Made by a program: the position numbers and the translations under genes
The notes under the pieces: generated by a model
The model's database searches: none
Told to the model about the DNA's origin: nothing
What the model saw: the letters and a program-made list of their open reading frames with translations, nothing else
Shown here: piece after piece, positions 17,033 through 26,183 of the stretch
Numbering within the stretch: position 1 is the first letter of the stretch
Layout of the letters: each line of letters opens with the position of its first letter
Assembly: GCF_014199525.1 (NCBI RefSeq)
Contig: NZ_JACHNU010000009.1
Coordinates: 25,253 to 89,252 of the forward strand
Origin: Conexibacter arvalis
Lineage (GTDB): Bacteria > Actinomycetota > Thermoleophilia > Solirubrobacterales > Solirubrobacteraceae
Direction: 5' to 3'
Length of the DNA: 64,000 bases

Positions 17033-18606
17033 GACGCCCCGCCCCCGGTCTGCGCCAGCTCGCCGACGGCGGCGCGCAGCTCCTCGTCGCCGACCTGGCA
17101 GCCGGGGCGGGCGGCGCCGGGGCCGTCGAGCAGCACGAACGGGACCGGCTGGCCGGTGCGCCGCTTCTTGTCGCGCGCGGTCGCGGCGACGACGGCGTCG
17201 AGATCGACCTCGGCCGGGTCGATCCAGACCGGCAGCCCCCTGGCGGCCAGCAGCGCGGCGACCTCGTCGCGCAGCTCGTCCTGGCCGGAGAGGCGCAGCG
17301 CGGCGAGCAGGCCGAGGCCGACCGCCTCGCCGTGGCGGTAGCGGGCGTAGCCGGTCACCGTCTCGATCGCGTGGCCGACGGTGTGGCCGAGGTTGAGCAC
17401 CTGCCGCACGCCGCCGTCGCGCTCGTCCATCGCGACGACCGCGAGCTTCGTGCGGGCGCACTCGAAGATCGTGTCGGCGTCGGGGTCGGCGCCGGTGCGG
17501 ACCCGCTCCCACAGGTGGCCGCCGGCGATCAGCGCCGTCTTGACGACCTCCGCGTAGCCGGCCGCCGCCTCCTCGCGCGGGAGCGTCGAGAGCGTGTCGA
17601 CGTCGACGACGACCGCGCTCGGCTGGTGGTAGGCCCCGACGTAGTTCTTCGCGCTCGGGAGGTCGACGCCGGTCTTGCCGCCGTAGGCCGAGTCGACCTG
17701 GGCGACGAGCGTCGTCGGGATCTGGACGACCGGGACGCCGCGCTGGTAGGTCGCCGCGACGAAGCCGGCGAGGTCGCCGACGACGCCGCCGCCGAGCGCG
17801 ACGAGGTGGTCGCTCTGCGTCATGCCGTGCTCGCCGAGCGCGATCCACACCTGCTCGGCGGTCTGCAACGACTTGTTCGTCTCGCCGGCCGGGATCTCGA
17901 TCGTCGCGGCCAGCTCGCGGCCGAGGCGGTCGGCGTAGCGCGGGCCGACCTGGTCGTCGGTCACGAGAAAGCCGTTGCCGCCCACCGGCGAGAGCGTCGC
18001 GCCGAGCAGGCCGCGGCCGACGAAGACGGGATAGTCGCCCGAGGCGCTCGTCGCCCACAGCAGGCGCGTGCCCGCCGGCGCGTCGGCGAGCGCGAGGATC
18101 GACGGCAGCGCCGCGTCGATGCGGTCCCTGCGGTCGGCCGGCAGGACGACGTCGGCGGCGGCCATGTACATCGGCCGGCGGCGCAGGTAGAGCTCGCGGA
18201 ACTCCTGCGGGTCGCGCGCGAGCGGGCGGCCGCGGCCGGCGGCCCGCTCCCACGCGACGTTGACGTCGACGTCGAGCAGGATCGTCGTGTGGCCTCTCAG
18301 CGCGTTGCGGATCCGCTCCGAGTGGAGCGCGCCGCCGCCGAGCGAGAAGACGCCGCCGCGGGCGGTCTCGAGCAGCTCGCCGACCAGCTCCTCCTCCAAC
18401 GCGCGGAAGGCGGCCTCGCCCTGCTCGGCGAAGCAGCGGTCGATCGGCATGCCGAGCCGCTCGGAGATGCGCGCGTCGGCGTCGACGACCTCGACGCCGA
18501 ACCGTCTCGCGAGGCGGCGCGCGGCGGTCGTCTTGCCGGCGCCCATGAAGCCGACGAAGACGAGCGCCCGGTCGTCCGGGAGCACCGGCTTCGCGGCGTC
18601 GCTCAC
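17029..18606 (-). CDS. aroKB: fused shikimate kinase - 3-dehydroquinate synthase
   Basis: 525 aa. N-terminal shikimate kinase (about 1-170): P-loop GFMGAGKTT, the DADARISERLG shikimate-binding segment, SLGGGAL and the lid RGRPLARD. C-terminal dehydroquinate synthase (about 180-525): GGGVVGDLAGFVAATYQRG, PTTLVAQVDSAYGGKTGVD, and the Zn ligands in NLGHTVGHAIE and RHGEAVG. The fusion puts the second and fifth shikimate-pathway steps in one chain, an arrangement known from Thermotoga AroKB. The GTG start overlaps the aroC stop (GTGA), and the stop overlaps aroQ. Confidence 0.94.
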   Translation of the reverse strand: MSDAAKPVLPDDRALVFVGFMGAGKTTAARRLARRFGVEVVDADARISERLGMPIDRCFAEQGEAAFRALEEELVGELLETARGGVFSLGGGALHSERIRNALRGHTTILLDVDVNVAWERAAGRGRPLARDPQEFRELYLRRRPMYMAAADVVLPADRRDRIDAALPSILALADAPAGTRLLWATSASGDYPVFVGRGLLGATLSPVGGNGFLVTDDQVGPRYADRLGRELAATIEIPAGETNKSLQTAEQVWIALGEHGMTQSDHLVALGGGVVGDLAGFVAATYQRGVPVVQIPTTLVAQVDSAYGGKTGVDLPSAKNYVGAYHQPSAVVVDVDTLSTLPREEAAAGYAEVVKTALIAGGHLWERVRTGADPDADTIFECARTKLAVVAMDERDGGVRQVLNLGHTVGHAIETVTGYARYRHGEAVGLGLLAALRLSGQDELRDEVAALLAARGLPVWIDPAEVDLDAVVAATARDKKRRTGQPVPFVLLDGPGAARPGCQVGDEELRAAVGELAQTGGGAS

Positions 18607-19769
18607 CGCGTCCACCCGATCCGCTGCTCGTAGGCGGCGACGGCCTCGCGCACGTCGTCGATGTGGTCGCCGCCGAACTTCCTGCGGTAGGCGTCGGCGA
18701 GCACGTGCGCGAGCATCGCCTCGCCGACGACGCCGGCCGCCGGGACGGTGCAGGAGTCGGTCCGCTCGCGCAGCGCCTGCGCCGGCTCCTTCGTGTCGAT
18801 GTCGACCGAGCGCAGCGGCTTGGTCAGCGTCGGGATCGGCTTCATCGCGACCTTCACGACGACCGGCTCGCCGGTCGTCATGCCGCCCTCCAGGCCGCCG
18901 GCGCGGTTGGTCTCGCGGTAGTAGCCGCGCTGCTCGTCGAAGAAGATCTCGTCGTGGGCCTGGGAGCCGGGGACGGCGGCGACGTCGAAGCCGTCGCCGA
19001 TGCCGACGCCCTTCATCGCCTGGATCGACATCATCGCCATCGCGATGCGGCCGTCGAGCCGCTCCTCCCACGAGACGTGCGAGCCGAGGCCCGGGTGGAC
19101 GCCGAAGGCGATCACCTCGAAGATCCCGCCGAGCGACTCGTTGTTCTTGCGCAGGACGGTGATCTCCCTGACCATCGCTCTGGACGTTTCGTCGTCGAGG
19201 CAGCGGACCGGGCTGTCGTCGACGCCCTCGAAGTCCTCGACGGTGAGGGGCTTGTCGCGCGCGGGCGCCGTGATCGACGTGATGCGGGTGACGTGCGAGC
19301 GGATCTCGACGCCGACCGCTCTCAGGAACGCCTTCGCGAGCGCGCCGCCGGCGACGCGGGCGGCCGTCTCCCGCGCGGAGGCGCGCTCGAGGATGTCGCG
19401 CACGTCGCCGGTGCGGTACTTCCAGGTGCCAACGAGGTCGGCGTGGCCGGGGCGCGGGAGATGGACCTCGGGGATCTCTCTCTCGACCGGCCAGGGGTTC
19501 ATCCGCTCCTCCCAGTTGCCGTAGTCCCTGTTGGGGACCTGGAGGGCGACGGGGCCGCCGAGCGTGCGGCCGTGGCGGACGCCGGCGGTGACGTCGGCGC
19601 GGTCTCTCTCGATCTTCATGCGGCCGCCGCGGCCGAAGCCGAGCTGGCGGCGCGCCATGTCGCGGTTGATCGCGTCCTGCTCCAGCTCGAGGCCGGCGGG
19701 AAGCCCTTCGACGATGCAAGTGAGGCCGGGACCGTGCGACTCGCCGGCGGTGATGAGACGGAGACCCAT
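18603..19769 (-). CDS. aroC: chorismate synthase
   Basis: 388 aa. It makes chorismate from EPSP using reduced FMN. Family signatures: GESHGPGL at 9-16, FGRGGRMKIERD, RPGHADL and RASARETAARVAGGA; the C-terminal FMN-binding part has DTKEPAQALRERTDSCTVPAAGVV. It heads an aroC-aroKB-aroQ-peptidase unit joined by 4-base overlaps. Length and start (MGLRLITAGES) match the family. Confidence 0.96.
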   Translation of the reverse strand: MGLRLITAGESHGPGLTCIVEGLPAGLELEQDAINRDMARRQLGFGRGGRMKIERDRADVTAGVRHGRTLGGPVALQVPNRDYGNWEERMNPWPVEREIPEVHLPRPGHADLVGTWKYRTGDVRDILERASARETAARVAGGALAKAFLRAVGVEIRSHVTRITSITAPARDKPLTVEDFEGVDDSPVRCLDDETSRAMVREITVLRKNNESLGGIFEVIAFGVHPGLGSHVSWEERLDGRIAMAMMSIQAMKGVGIGDGFDVAAVPGSQAHDEIFFDEQRGYYRETNRAGGLEGGMTTGEPVVVKVAMKPIPTLTKPLRSVDIDTKEPAQALRERTDSCTVPAAGVVGEAMLAHVLADAYRRKFGGDHIDDVREAVAAYEQRIGWTR

Positions 19770-19824
19770 AGGGCGTGAAGGTTAGATGGCTGACCGTGGC
19801 GGAGGCTTCGCCGCGAACCGCGGG

Positions 19825-21213
19825 TCAGATCCCCTTGCCGGGGTTGAAGAGGCCGTGCGGGTCGAGCGCCCGCTTGACGGCGTGGTTCAGCTCGGCCGCC
19901 TCCCCCAGCTCGCCGTCGAGGAAGCCGCGCTTCAGGAGGCCGACGCCGTGCTCGCCGGTGACCGTGCCGCCGAGGTCGAGCGCCAGCCTGACGAGCGCGG
20001 CGAAGGCCGCTCTGGCGCGGGCGACCGAGTCGGGGTCGCGGTGGTCGAAGACGATCGTCGGGTGCATGTTGCCGTCGCCGGCGTGGCCGAAGGTGCCGAT
20101 CGTGACGCCGTGCTCGCCGGCGATCCGCTCGATCCCGTCGAGCAGCGCGGGAATCTGGCCGAGCGGGACGCCGACGTCGTCGAGCAGCGTCGCGCCCTGG
20201 TGCTCGAGCGCCGGGTAGGCGAGCCGGCGGGCGGCCATCAGCATCCGCCCCTCGGCCTCCTCGTCGGTCGTCAGCGCGAGCGTCGCGCCGGCCTCCTCGC
20301 ACCATCTCGCCATCTCGTCGACCGCTCTCAGCGCGGCGGCGCCGCCGAGGTCGGAGCGGGCGAACAACAGCGCGGCGACGGTGTCGTCGAGCTCCTGCGG
20401 CGCCATCCGCTCGACGGCCTGGATCGTGGTGCGGTCCATCAGCTCCAGCACCGACGGGGTCGCGTTGCGGCTGATCTTCGCGATCGCCGCGCCGGCGGAG
20501 CCGAGCGTCGGGAAGCTGGCGGCGAGGGTGGCGGAGGAGCGCGGCGGCGGGATCAGCCGCACCGTCGCCTGCGTCACGATCCCGAGCGTCCCCTCCGAGC
20601 CGCAGAAGAGCGACGCGAGGTCGTAGCCGGCGACGCCCTTGCGGGCGCGGCGGCCGACGCGAACGGCGCGCCCGTCGGCGAGCACGACCTCCAGGCCGAG
20701 CAGCGCGTCGCGCGTGACGCCGTACTTGACGCAGCAGAGGCCGCCGGCGTTGGTGGCGATGTTGCCGCCGATCGTGGAGAACTCGTAGCTGGCGGGATCG
20801 GGGGCGTAGAAGAGGCCCTCGCGCTCGGCCGCCTCGCGCAGGTTCAGGTTGACCAGGCCCGGCTGGACGGTCGCCAGCAGCGATGCGCCGTCGAGCTCGA
20901 CGACGTCGGTCATCCGCTCCAGCGAGACGACGAGGCAGCCGTCGATCGCGTTGGCGCCGCCGGAGAGCCCCGAGCCGGCGCCGCGCGGGACGACCGGCAC
21001 CTGATGGCGGGCGGCGGCGCGGACCGCCGCCTGGACCTCCTCCGTCGTGCGCGGCCGGACGACCGCGGCCGGCATCCCGGCCGGCACGAGCGCCGGCGCC
21101 GCCTGGTCGCGCCGGTAGGAGGCCAGCACCTCCGGATCGGTCACGAGGTCGCCCGCGGGCGGTCCGCTCGCGAGGTCGTCGAGCAGGCGGTCGGCGGCGG
21201 TGGCGGCGGTCAT
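19825..21213 (-). CDS. FAD-linked oxidase, GlcD family
   Basis: 462 aa. PCMH-type FAD domain: [17 protein letters not shown] at about 73-89, STIGGNIATNAGG at about 145-157, and [11 protein letters not shown]. The C-terminal cap domain carries the metal/substrate-binding motifs GHAGDGNMHP and GEHGVGLLKR and ends NPGKGI. Such enzymes oxidise 2-hydroxy acids (glycolate, D-lactate). No glcE or glcF partner is adjacent, unlike the second GlcD-like gene at 61209. It is coupled by ATGA to the GntR regulator upstream, which probably senses its substrate. Confidence 0.85.
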   Translation of the reverse strand: MTAATAADRLLDDLASGPPAGDLVTDPEVLASYRRDQAAPALVPAGMPAAVVRPRTTEEVQAAVRAAARHQVPVVPRGAGSGLSGGANAIDGCLVVSLERMTDVVELDGASLLATVQPGLVNLNLREAAEREGLFYAPDPASYEFSTIGGNIATNAGGLCCVKYGVTRDALLGLEVVLADGRAVRVGRRARKGVAGYDLASLFCGSEGTLGIVTQATVRLIPPPRSSATLAASFPTLGSAGAAIAKISRNATPSVLELMDRTTIQAVERMAPQELDDTVAALLFARSDLGGAAALRAVDEMARWCEEAGATLALTTDEEAEGRMLMAARRLAYPALEHQGATLLDDVGVPLGQIPALLDGIERIAGEHGVTIGTFGHAGDGNMHPTIVFDHRDPDSVARARAAFAALVRLALDLGGTVTGEHGVGLLKRGFLDGELGEAAELNHAVKRALDPHGLFNPGKGI

Positions 21214-22082
21214 GCGTTCCTCTCTCCTGCGGGCGCCGCCTGCCCGGCGGCGGCGTCGGTCGTGTCGTGGGGCGCGGCGGGGGTGGTGGCGTGCGGCGCG
21301 GCGGCGGCCGGGCGGGCGGCGGCGGCCGGGCGGGCGGCGGCGGCCGGGCGGGCGGCGGCGGCCGGGCGGGCGGCGGCGCGGTAGAAGCCCATCACGTGGT
21401 CGCGCACGAGCAGCTCGGCGTCGCGGGCGTCGCCGGCCTCGACGGCGGCGAGGATCGCCTCGTGCTGGCGGACCAGCCTCGCGGCGGCACGCGCGGGCGC
21501 CGGCTGCGCGGCGAGCGCGTCGCGCAGGTGCGACGAGATCGAGTCGCGGACGGCGAGCATCACGAGCTGCAGCGCCTCGTTGCCCGAGGCGGCGACGAGC
21601 GCGACGTGGAAGCGCACGTCGGCCTGCTCGAAGGCGGTGGCGTCGCCGACCGCGGCGCGCATCTGCTCGATCGCCTCGCGGGCGTCGGCGAGGTGGCCGG
21701 CGGGGCGTGTGCGCGTCGCGGCGGCGGCGACGGCGGCGGACTCGAGCGCGCAGCGCAGCTCGACGAGGTCGCCGAGCGGGACGCGGCCGAGCCGCAGCAG
21801 GTGGACGAGGCTCTCGCGCACCGGGCCGGTGCCGAGCTGCTCGGCCGCCGGGACCCGCAGCGGCGCGGTCGGGGCGGTCGCCACGGCGAGCCCCTGCGCC
21901 TGCAGCGCGCGCAGCGCTTCTCGGACGGTCGTGCGGCTGACGCCGAACTGGGCGCAGAGCTCGCGCTCGGTCGGCAGCTCGTCGCCCGGCCGCAGCCTCC
22001 CGTCCAGGATCGCGTCGCGCAGCTGCTGCGCGACCTGCTCATACGCGGGATTGCGCACGACCGTCGTCGCCTGGAATGCCAT
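21210..22082 (-). CDS. FadR/GntR-family regulator with repeat tail
   Basis: 290 aa. N-terminal winged helix (about 10-75; PGDELPTERELCAQFGVSRTTVREALRALQAQG) and an FCD ligand-binding domain (about 95-230) with the expected His/Asp/Arg metal-site pattern (DVRFHVALV, RLVRQHEAI, VRDHV). Members repress 2-hydroxy-acid or related catabolic genes. The C-terminal 60 residues are not part of the fold: four perfect ARPAAA repeats, then a Thr/Pro/Ala tail. The stop overlaps the oxidase start by four bases. Confidence 0.87.
   Translation of the reverse strand: MAFQATTVVRNPAYEQVAQQLRDAILDGRLRPGDELPTERELCAQFGVSRTTVREALRALQAQGLAVATAPTAPLRVPAAEQLGTGPVRESLVHLLRLGRVPLGDLVELRCALESAAVAAAATRTRPAGHLADAREAIEQMRAAVGDATAFEQADVRFHVALVAASGNEALQLVMLAVRDSISSHLRDALAAQPAPARAAARLVRQHEAILAAVEAGDARDAELLVRDHVMGFYRAAARPAAAARPAAAARPAAAARPAAAAPHATTPAAPHDTTDAAAGQAAPAGERNA
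21301..21372 (-). repeat. 18-bp tandem repeat, 4 perfect copies
   Basis: Four identical units GCGGCGGCCGGGCGGGCG at 21301, 21319, 21337 and 21355, in frame in the regulator gene and encoding ARPAAA each time. Perfect identity implies recent slippage. Confidence 0.9.
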
Positions 22083-22194
22083 GGCCGCACCCTACCTGGT
22101 GGACTGCTGGTCTGACAAGCAGGCAAGGGAATGTGGCCGCTCGCTGCGCGGCACGCGTCAGCGGTGCCGGCTTCGCACGACCAGGGACCTGCGG

Positions 22195-22782
22195 CTAGCC
22201 GAGGTACCAGTCGAGCACCGGCTGGCCGGCGAGCAGGGCGGCGACGGCGCCGACGGCGAGGAAGGGACCGAACGGGAAGGTCGTGCGCCGGCCGGCGGCG
22301 AGGCCGTCGCGGGCGATCACGGCGACGCCGAACAGCGCGGCCGCGACGAACGCCAGCAGGAGCGCGACGGCGACGGTCGGGCCGAGGCAGAGGCCGATCA
22401 GCCCGGCCAGCTTCACATCCCCCATCCCCATGCCGTCGGGACGGGCGACCGCGGCGAGCAGCAGGAGCCCGCCGGCCGCGGCGCCGGCGGCGAGCTGCGC
22501 CGGGAGCGCGGCGGGATCGGTCGCGAGGCCGATCGCGACGGCGGCGATCGCACCGGGGCCGGTCAGCCGGTTGGGGATGACGCGGCGCTCGACGTCGATC
22601 AGCGCGATCGGCACCAGGAGCGCGACGAGCAGGACCCCGAGCAGCGCGCTGCGCAGATCGTCGGCGAACAGCGGCGACAGCGCCGCCGCGGCGACGCCGC
22701 CGAGCAGCGCGCCGGCCGCGAGCCGGGCGGGGCCGCGGCGAGACGGGGGACGAAGCCGGCCTGAAGAGCGACGATGCGCCAT
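22195..22782 (-). CDS. short A24 prepilin peptidase
   Basis: 195 aa with about six membrane helices. The two aspartates of A24 peptidases are visible in IDVERRVIPNRLTG and in GMGMGDVKLAGLIG (the GxGD motif). The N-terminal cysteine-rich methyltransferase domain of full PilD enzymes is absent, as in CpaA/TadV-type or archaeal-like peptidases. It would process type IV or Flp-type prepilins at the membrane, but no pilin or assembly gene is in the window. Confidence 0.8.
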   Translation of the reverse strand: MAHRRSSGRLRPPSRRGPARLAAGALLGGVAAAALSPLFADDLRSALLGVLLVALLVPIALIDVERRVIPNRLTGPGAIAAVAIGLATDPAALPAQLAAGAAAGGLLLLAAVARPDGMGMGDVKLAGLIGLCLGPTVAVALLLAFVAAALFGVAVIARDGLAAGRRTTFPFGPFLAVGAVAALLAGQPVLDWYLG

Positions 22783-22946
22783 CGCCCGGCTGATCGGCCG
22801 CAGCCGCGCGCAATTGAGCCCCACGCAGCGGTGTCGCTGCGCCGCGTGCTGCGCGCCGCTCCGGCGGCGCTCGGCTTCGAGCCTGCGCGATCGCGAGCCT
22901 GGGCGGGCTCCCGAGCCTGAACCTCCGAACGCGGCGACCGCTGTCG

Positions 22947-24251
22947 CTACGGGTGCAACCCGCGGCTGAGGCCGGCTCGCGCGACGTGCTCGACGGCGGA
23001 GGCGACCGCAGCCGTGCGCAGGTCGCAGCACAGCCGCTCGGCTGCGGCGATCACCTCCGCGGTCGCCGTTCGCAGCTGCTCGCGCAGACGACGCCGCAGC
23101 TCGTCGGGATCCCACGAGTAGTGCTGCTGGCCCATCACCCACTCGAAGTAGCTCGCCGCCACGCCGCCCGCGTTGGCGAGCACGTCGGGGACGACCTCGA
23201 TGCCGCGCTCGGCGAGAATCGCGTCGGCCTCGGCCGTGGTCGGCCCGTTCGCCGCCTCGACCACGATCCGACACGCAAGCCGCTCCGCGTTGCCGGCGAC
23301 GATCTGGCGCTCGACCGCCGCCGGCACGAGCACGTCGCACGGCAACTCGAGCACCGCGTCGCGAGCGACGGGATCGGCGTGCGGGAAGCCGTCGACGCCG
23401 CCGTGCGCAGCCTTCCAACGGAGCACCGCGCGGACGTCGATCCCCGTGGCGCGCGCGAGGCCGCCGTCGACGTCGCTGACGCCGACGACGAGCGCGCCCA
23501 GCTCGGCGAGCCGCTGCGCCGCGACCGCGCCGACGTTCCCCAGCCCCTGGACGACGACGCGACAGCCGCTGAGCGGCTCGCCGCGCCGCTCCAGCAGCGC
23601 ATCGATCACGTCGACGACGCCGAGGCCCGTCGCGGCGTGACGCGCCGCGGTCCCGCCCAGCTCGACCGGCTTGCCGGTCACGACCGACGGCACCGGGCGC
23701 CCCAGCCGCTGGGAGATCGTGTCCATGAACCACCCCATCTCGCGCGCGCCGGTGCCGACGTCGGGCGCCGGCACGTCGGTGTCCGGGCCGACCAGCGGCG
23801 CCAGCTCGGTGGCGTAGCGGCGCGTCACGCGCTCCAGCTCGGCGACCGAGAGCGCGCTCGGATCGCAACGGACGCCGCCCTTCGCGCCGCCGTACGGCAG
23901 CCGCAGCAGCGCGCACTTCCACGTCATCGACATCGCCAGCGCCGCGCACTCGCCGAGCGAGACGTGCGGCGCATAGCGGAAGCCGCCCTTCGTCGGCCCC
24001 ATCGTGAGCGTGTGCTGGACGCGGTAGCCGGTGAACGAGCGGACGATGCCGTCGTCCATCCGCACGCCGAAGTTGACCGTCAGCGACCGCCGCGGCTCCC
24101 GCAGCCGGACCCGGCTCTCGTCGTCGAGGCCCAGCGCGTCGGCGGCGCGGCCGAACTGCTGCAGCGCGTCGGCGTAGAGCGGCGAGCGCCACTCGCCGCC
24201 CTCGGCCACCAGCTCCGCGCCGGCGTCACGACCCGCCGTCGCCGTCGTCAC
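22947..24251 (-). CDS. gdhA: glutamate dehydrogenase
   Basis: 434 aa from a GTG in a GTGA overlap with the preceding isomerase gene. N-terminal dimerisation/substrate domain with GPTKGGFRYAP, the catalytic-region Lys in MTWKCAL and LPYGGAKGG, and Asp164 in PAPDVGT. A Rossmann domain with GLGNVG and ANAGGVAASYFEW follows. It interconverts 2-oxoglutarate plus ammonia and glutamate. As the last gene of a sugar operon that begins with a PLP aminotransferase, it may recycle the amino donor (inference). Coenzyme preference cannot be read with confidence. Confidence 0.9.
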   Translation of the reverse strand: MTTATAGRDAGAELVAEGGEWRSPLYADALQQFGRAADALGLDDESRVRLREPRRSLTVNFGVRMDDGIVRSFTGYRVQHTLTMGPTKGGFRYAPHVSLGECAALAMSMTWKCALLRLPYGGAKGGVRCDPSALSVAELERVTRRYATELAPLVGPDTDVPAPDVGTGAREMGWFMDTISQRLGRPVPSVVTGKPVELGGTAARHAATGLGVVDVIDALLERRGEPLSGCRVVVQGLGNVGAVAAQRLAELGALVVGVSDVDGGLARATGIDVRAVLRWKAAHGGVDGFPHADPVARDAVLELPCDVLVPAAVERQIVAGNAERLACRIVVEAANGPTTAEADAILAERGIEVVPDVLANAGGVAASYFEWVMGQQHYSWDPDELRRRLREQLRTATAEVIAAAERLCCDLRTAAVASAVEHVARAGLSRGLHP

Positions 24252-25081
24252 CCCAGCTCCCCGGAGAGAAGCGCGGCGCGCGTCGCGGCGGTTGCGCCAA
24301 GGATGTCCATGCGGTCGCAGTTCCACTTCGCCATCGGCACGTACTCGACGCACAGCGGCCCCTCGTACCCGGCCGCCTCCAGCGCCGCGAGCAGCCCGGC
24401 GAGGTCGCCCTCGTCGCGCTCCCAGGCGACCTGCAGGTCGCCCGGACGAGACGCGCGCAGGTGGACGTGCCCGGCGAGCGGCGCCAGCGGCGTGATCCGC
24501 TGCGGCGCGATCGCCTGCATCGTGAAGTGGGTCGGGTCGAGCGACAGCGCCAGCCCCGGCACCTCGGCGACGATCCGCGCGGCCAGCTCCGGCGTCGAGA
24601 CCAGCGAGCCGATGTGCGCCTCGATCCGCGTCTGAACGCCCTCCGCGCGGGCGGCGTCGACCCGCCACCGCAGCTCCTCGACCGCTCGCTCCCAGCCGGC
24701 GGCCGGATCGGCGTGGTCGGGGACGCCCGGCAGAACCGTCAAGCCCGGCGCGCCCAGCTCGCGCGCCGCTCGCGCGGCGCCCGCGAAGGCGACGCGATGG
24801 GCCGCCCGCAGTGCGGCATCGACGTGGTTGATCGCGCTCGCCGCGAAGTCGTCGCCGCCGACGACGAAGAAGAGGTCGGCGACGCGCAGGTTCGACGCGG
24901 AGACCGCCGCGCGCATCCGCGCGACCACCGCGTCCTCCGGCGCCGCGGGCGGGAGCGGCACGACCAGCTCCAGGTCGACCTGCGCGAAGCCGAGCAGCCG
25001 GATCAGCTCCAGCCGTCCCTCCAGTTCCAGCGCCGGGAAAGCGAAGTCCGGGCAGGAGAGCCGTCTTGCGTCAACCGGCAT
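24248..25081 (-). CDS. sugar phosphate isomerase/epimerase-like TIM barrel
   Basis: 277 aa of the AP_endonuc_2/xylose-isomerase-like TIM barrel. Likely metal ligands are Glu in RIEAHIG, Asp and His in LSLDPTHF, His in HVHLR and Glu in CVEYVPM. Relatives act as 3-keto-sugar epimerases, inosose dehydratases or hydroxypyruvate-type isomerases. Its start overlaps the dehydrogenase stop by 11 bases, and a Gfo/Idh/MocA-isomerase pair often oxidises and rearranges a cyclic sugar or sugar acid. Confidence 0.78.
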   Translation of the reverse strand: MPVDARRLSCPDFAFPALELEGRLELIRLLGFAQVDLELVVPLPPAAPEDAVVARMRAAVSASNLRVADLFFVVGGDDFAASAINHVDAALRAAHRVAFAGAARAARELGAPGLTVLPGVPDHADPAAGWERAVEELRWRVDAARAEGVQTRIEAHIGSLVSTPELAARIVAEVPGLALSLDPTHFTMQAIAPQRITPLAPLAGHVHLRASRPGDLQVAWERDEGDLAGLLAALEAAGYEGPLCVEYVPMAKWNCDRMDILGATAATRAALLSGELG

Positions 25082-26183
25082 GAGCGGCCTCCCGCGCCGG
25101 CACCGTCACCGGCGCGCCGCTGCGCGCCGACTCCGCCGCCGCCTCCATCACCGCGACGCAGCGGACGCCCAGCTCGGCCGGTGCGCGGTCGCGCACGTCG
25201 CGTCCGAGGCAGAGGTCGATCAGCCGGCGCGTCGGCCCGACGTTGTCGTAGGCGCCGGCGCCGGGGCGCAGGTCGAGCGCCAGCGGCAGCCAGGTGCCGG
25301 CGCCGGGGACGACGGCGACGCGGTCGGGCGCGACGGCGACGTCGGCCCGCTCGCGCTCGAAGTCGATCGTCAGCGCGCCGTGCTCGCCGGCGAGCCGCAC
25401 CTCCATCGCCTTGCGCCTCCCCCACGGCAGCCGCCCGTGCCCGGCGAACGAGCCGACGACCCCGTCGGCGAACCGCACCGACAGCGACACGTCGAGGTCG
25501 GCGCCGTTGGGCAGCCTGACCATCCGCGCGAACACCTCCTCTGGCTCGCTGCGCACGAGCGACAGCGCGAGCGCCAGCCCGTGCGACAGCTGGCCGTAGA
25601 GATAGCCGCCGCCGGAGGCCGGGTCGGTCCAGGTGCGCGGGTCGGCCTCGAAGCGGTGGCCGCCGTGCTCGACGGTCCCGTAGCCCGACCGCCCGGCGAA
25701 CAGCTCGGTCAGCGTCGAGGCCATGAACAGGTCGACCGATGCCAGTCGGCCGAGCAGGCCGGTCGCGACGACGTCGGCGGCCCACGTCGCGATCGGGTTG
25801 TCGTTCCAGCCGTGCGCGAGCGTCAGCGTGCGGTCGCAGTCGCGCGCGACCGCCGCCAGCGCTCGCGCGTCGTGGAGCGTCACCGTCATCGGCTTCTCGA
25901 CCAGCACGTGCGCGCCCGCGCGCAGGGCGGCCTCGGCGTGCTCGCGGTGGAGCGCGTTCGGCGAAGCGACGACGATCCCGTCGCAGCCGGCCGCCAACAG
26001 ATCCGCGACCCGCTCGCTCGCGACGGCGAGCTCGAAGGCGCGCCGCAGCGCGTCCAGCTCGCGGCGCCCGCGCCGCACGACGCCGACCAGCTCGACGTCG
26101 GGCTGGTCGCGCAGGAACGGCAGGTAGAACTCGGCCGCCCAGTAGCCGGCGCCGACGATCCCGATCCGCGCCCGCCGGCTCAC
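25071..26183 (-). CDS. Gfo/Idh/MocA-family oxidoreductase
   Basis: 370 aa from a GTG. N-terminal Rossmann fold (GIVGAGYWA at 8-16) and the EKP motif with its catalytic Lys (LVEKPMTV at about 93-100), then the C-terminal substrate-binding sheet domain with WTDPASGGGYLYGQLSHG. It oxidises a sugar or sugar-acid hydroxyl with NAD(P). It overlaps both neighbours and lies in the middle of the sugar operon, so its substrate should be the sugar taken up by the adjacent transporter. Confidence 0.85.
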   Translation of the reverse strand: MSRRARIGIVGAGYWAAEFYLPFLRDQPDVELVGVVRRGRRELDALRRAFELAVASERVADLLAAGCDGIVVASPNALHREHAEAALRAGAHVLVEKPMTVTLHDARALAAVARDCDRTLTLAHGWNDNPIATWAADVVATGLLGRLASVDLFMASTLTELFAGRSGYGTVEHGGHRFEADPRTWTDPASGGGYLYGQLSHGLALALSLVRSEPEEVFARMVRLPNGADLDVSLSVRFADGVVGSFAGHGRLPWGRRKAMEVRLAGEHGALTIDFERERADVAVAPDRVAVVPGAGTWLPLALDLRPGAGAYDNVGPTRRLIDLCLGRDVRDRAPAELGVRCVAVMEAAAESARSGAPVTVPAREAAHAG

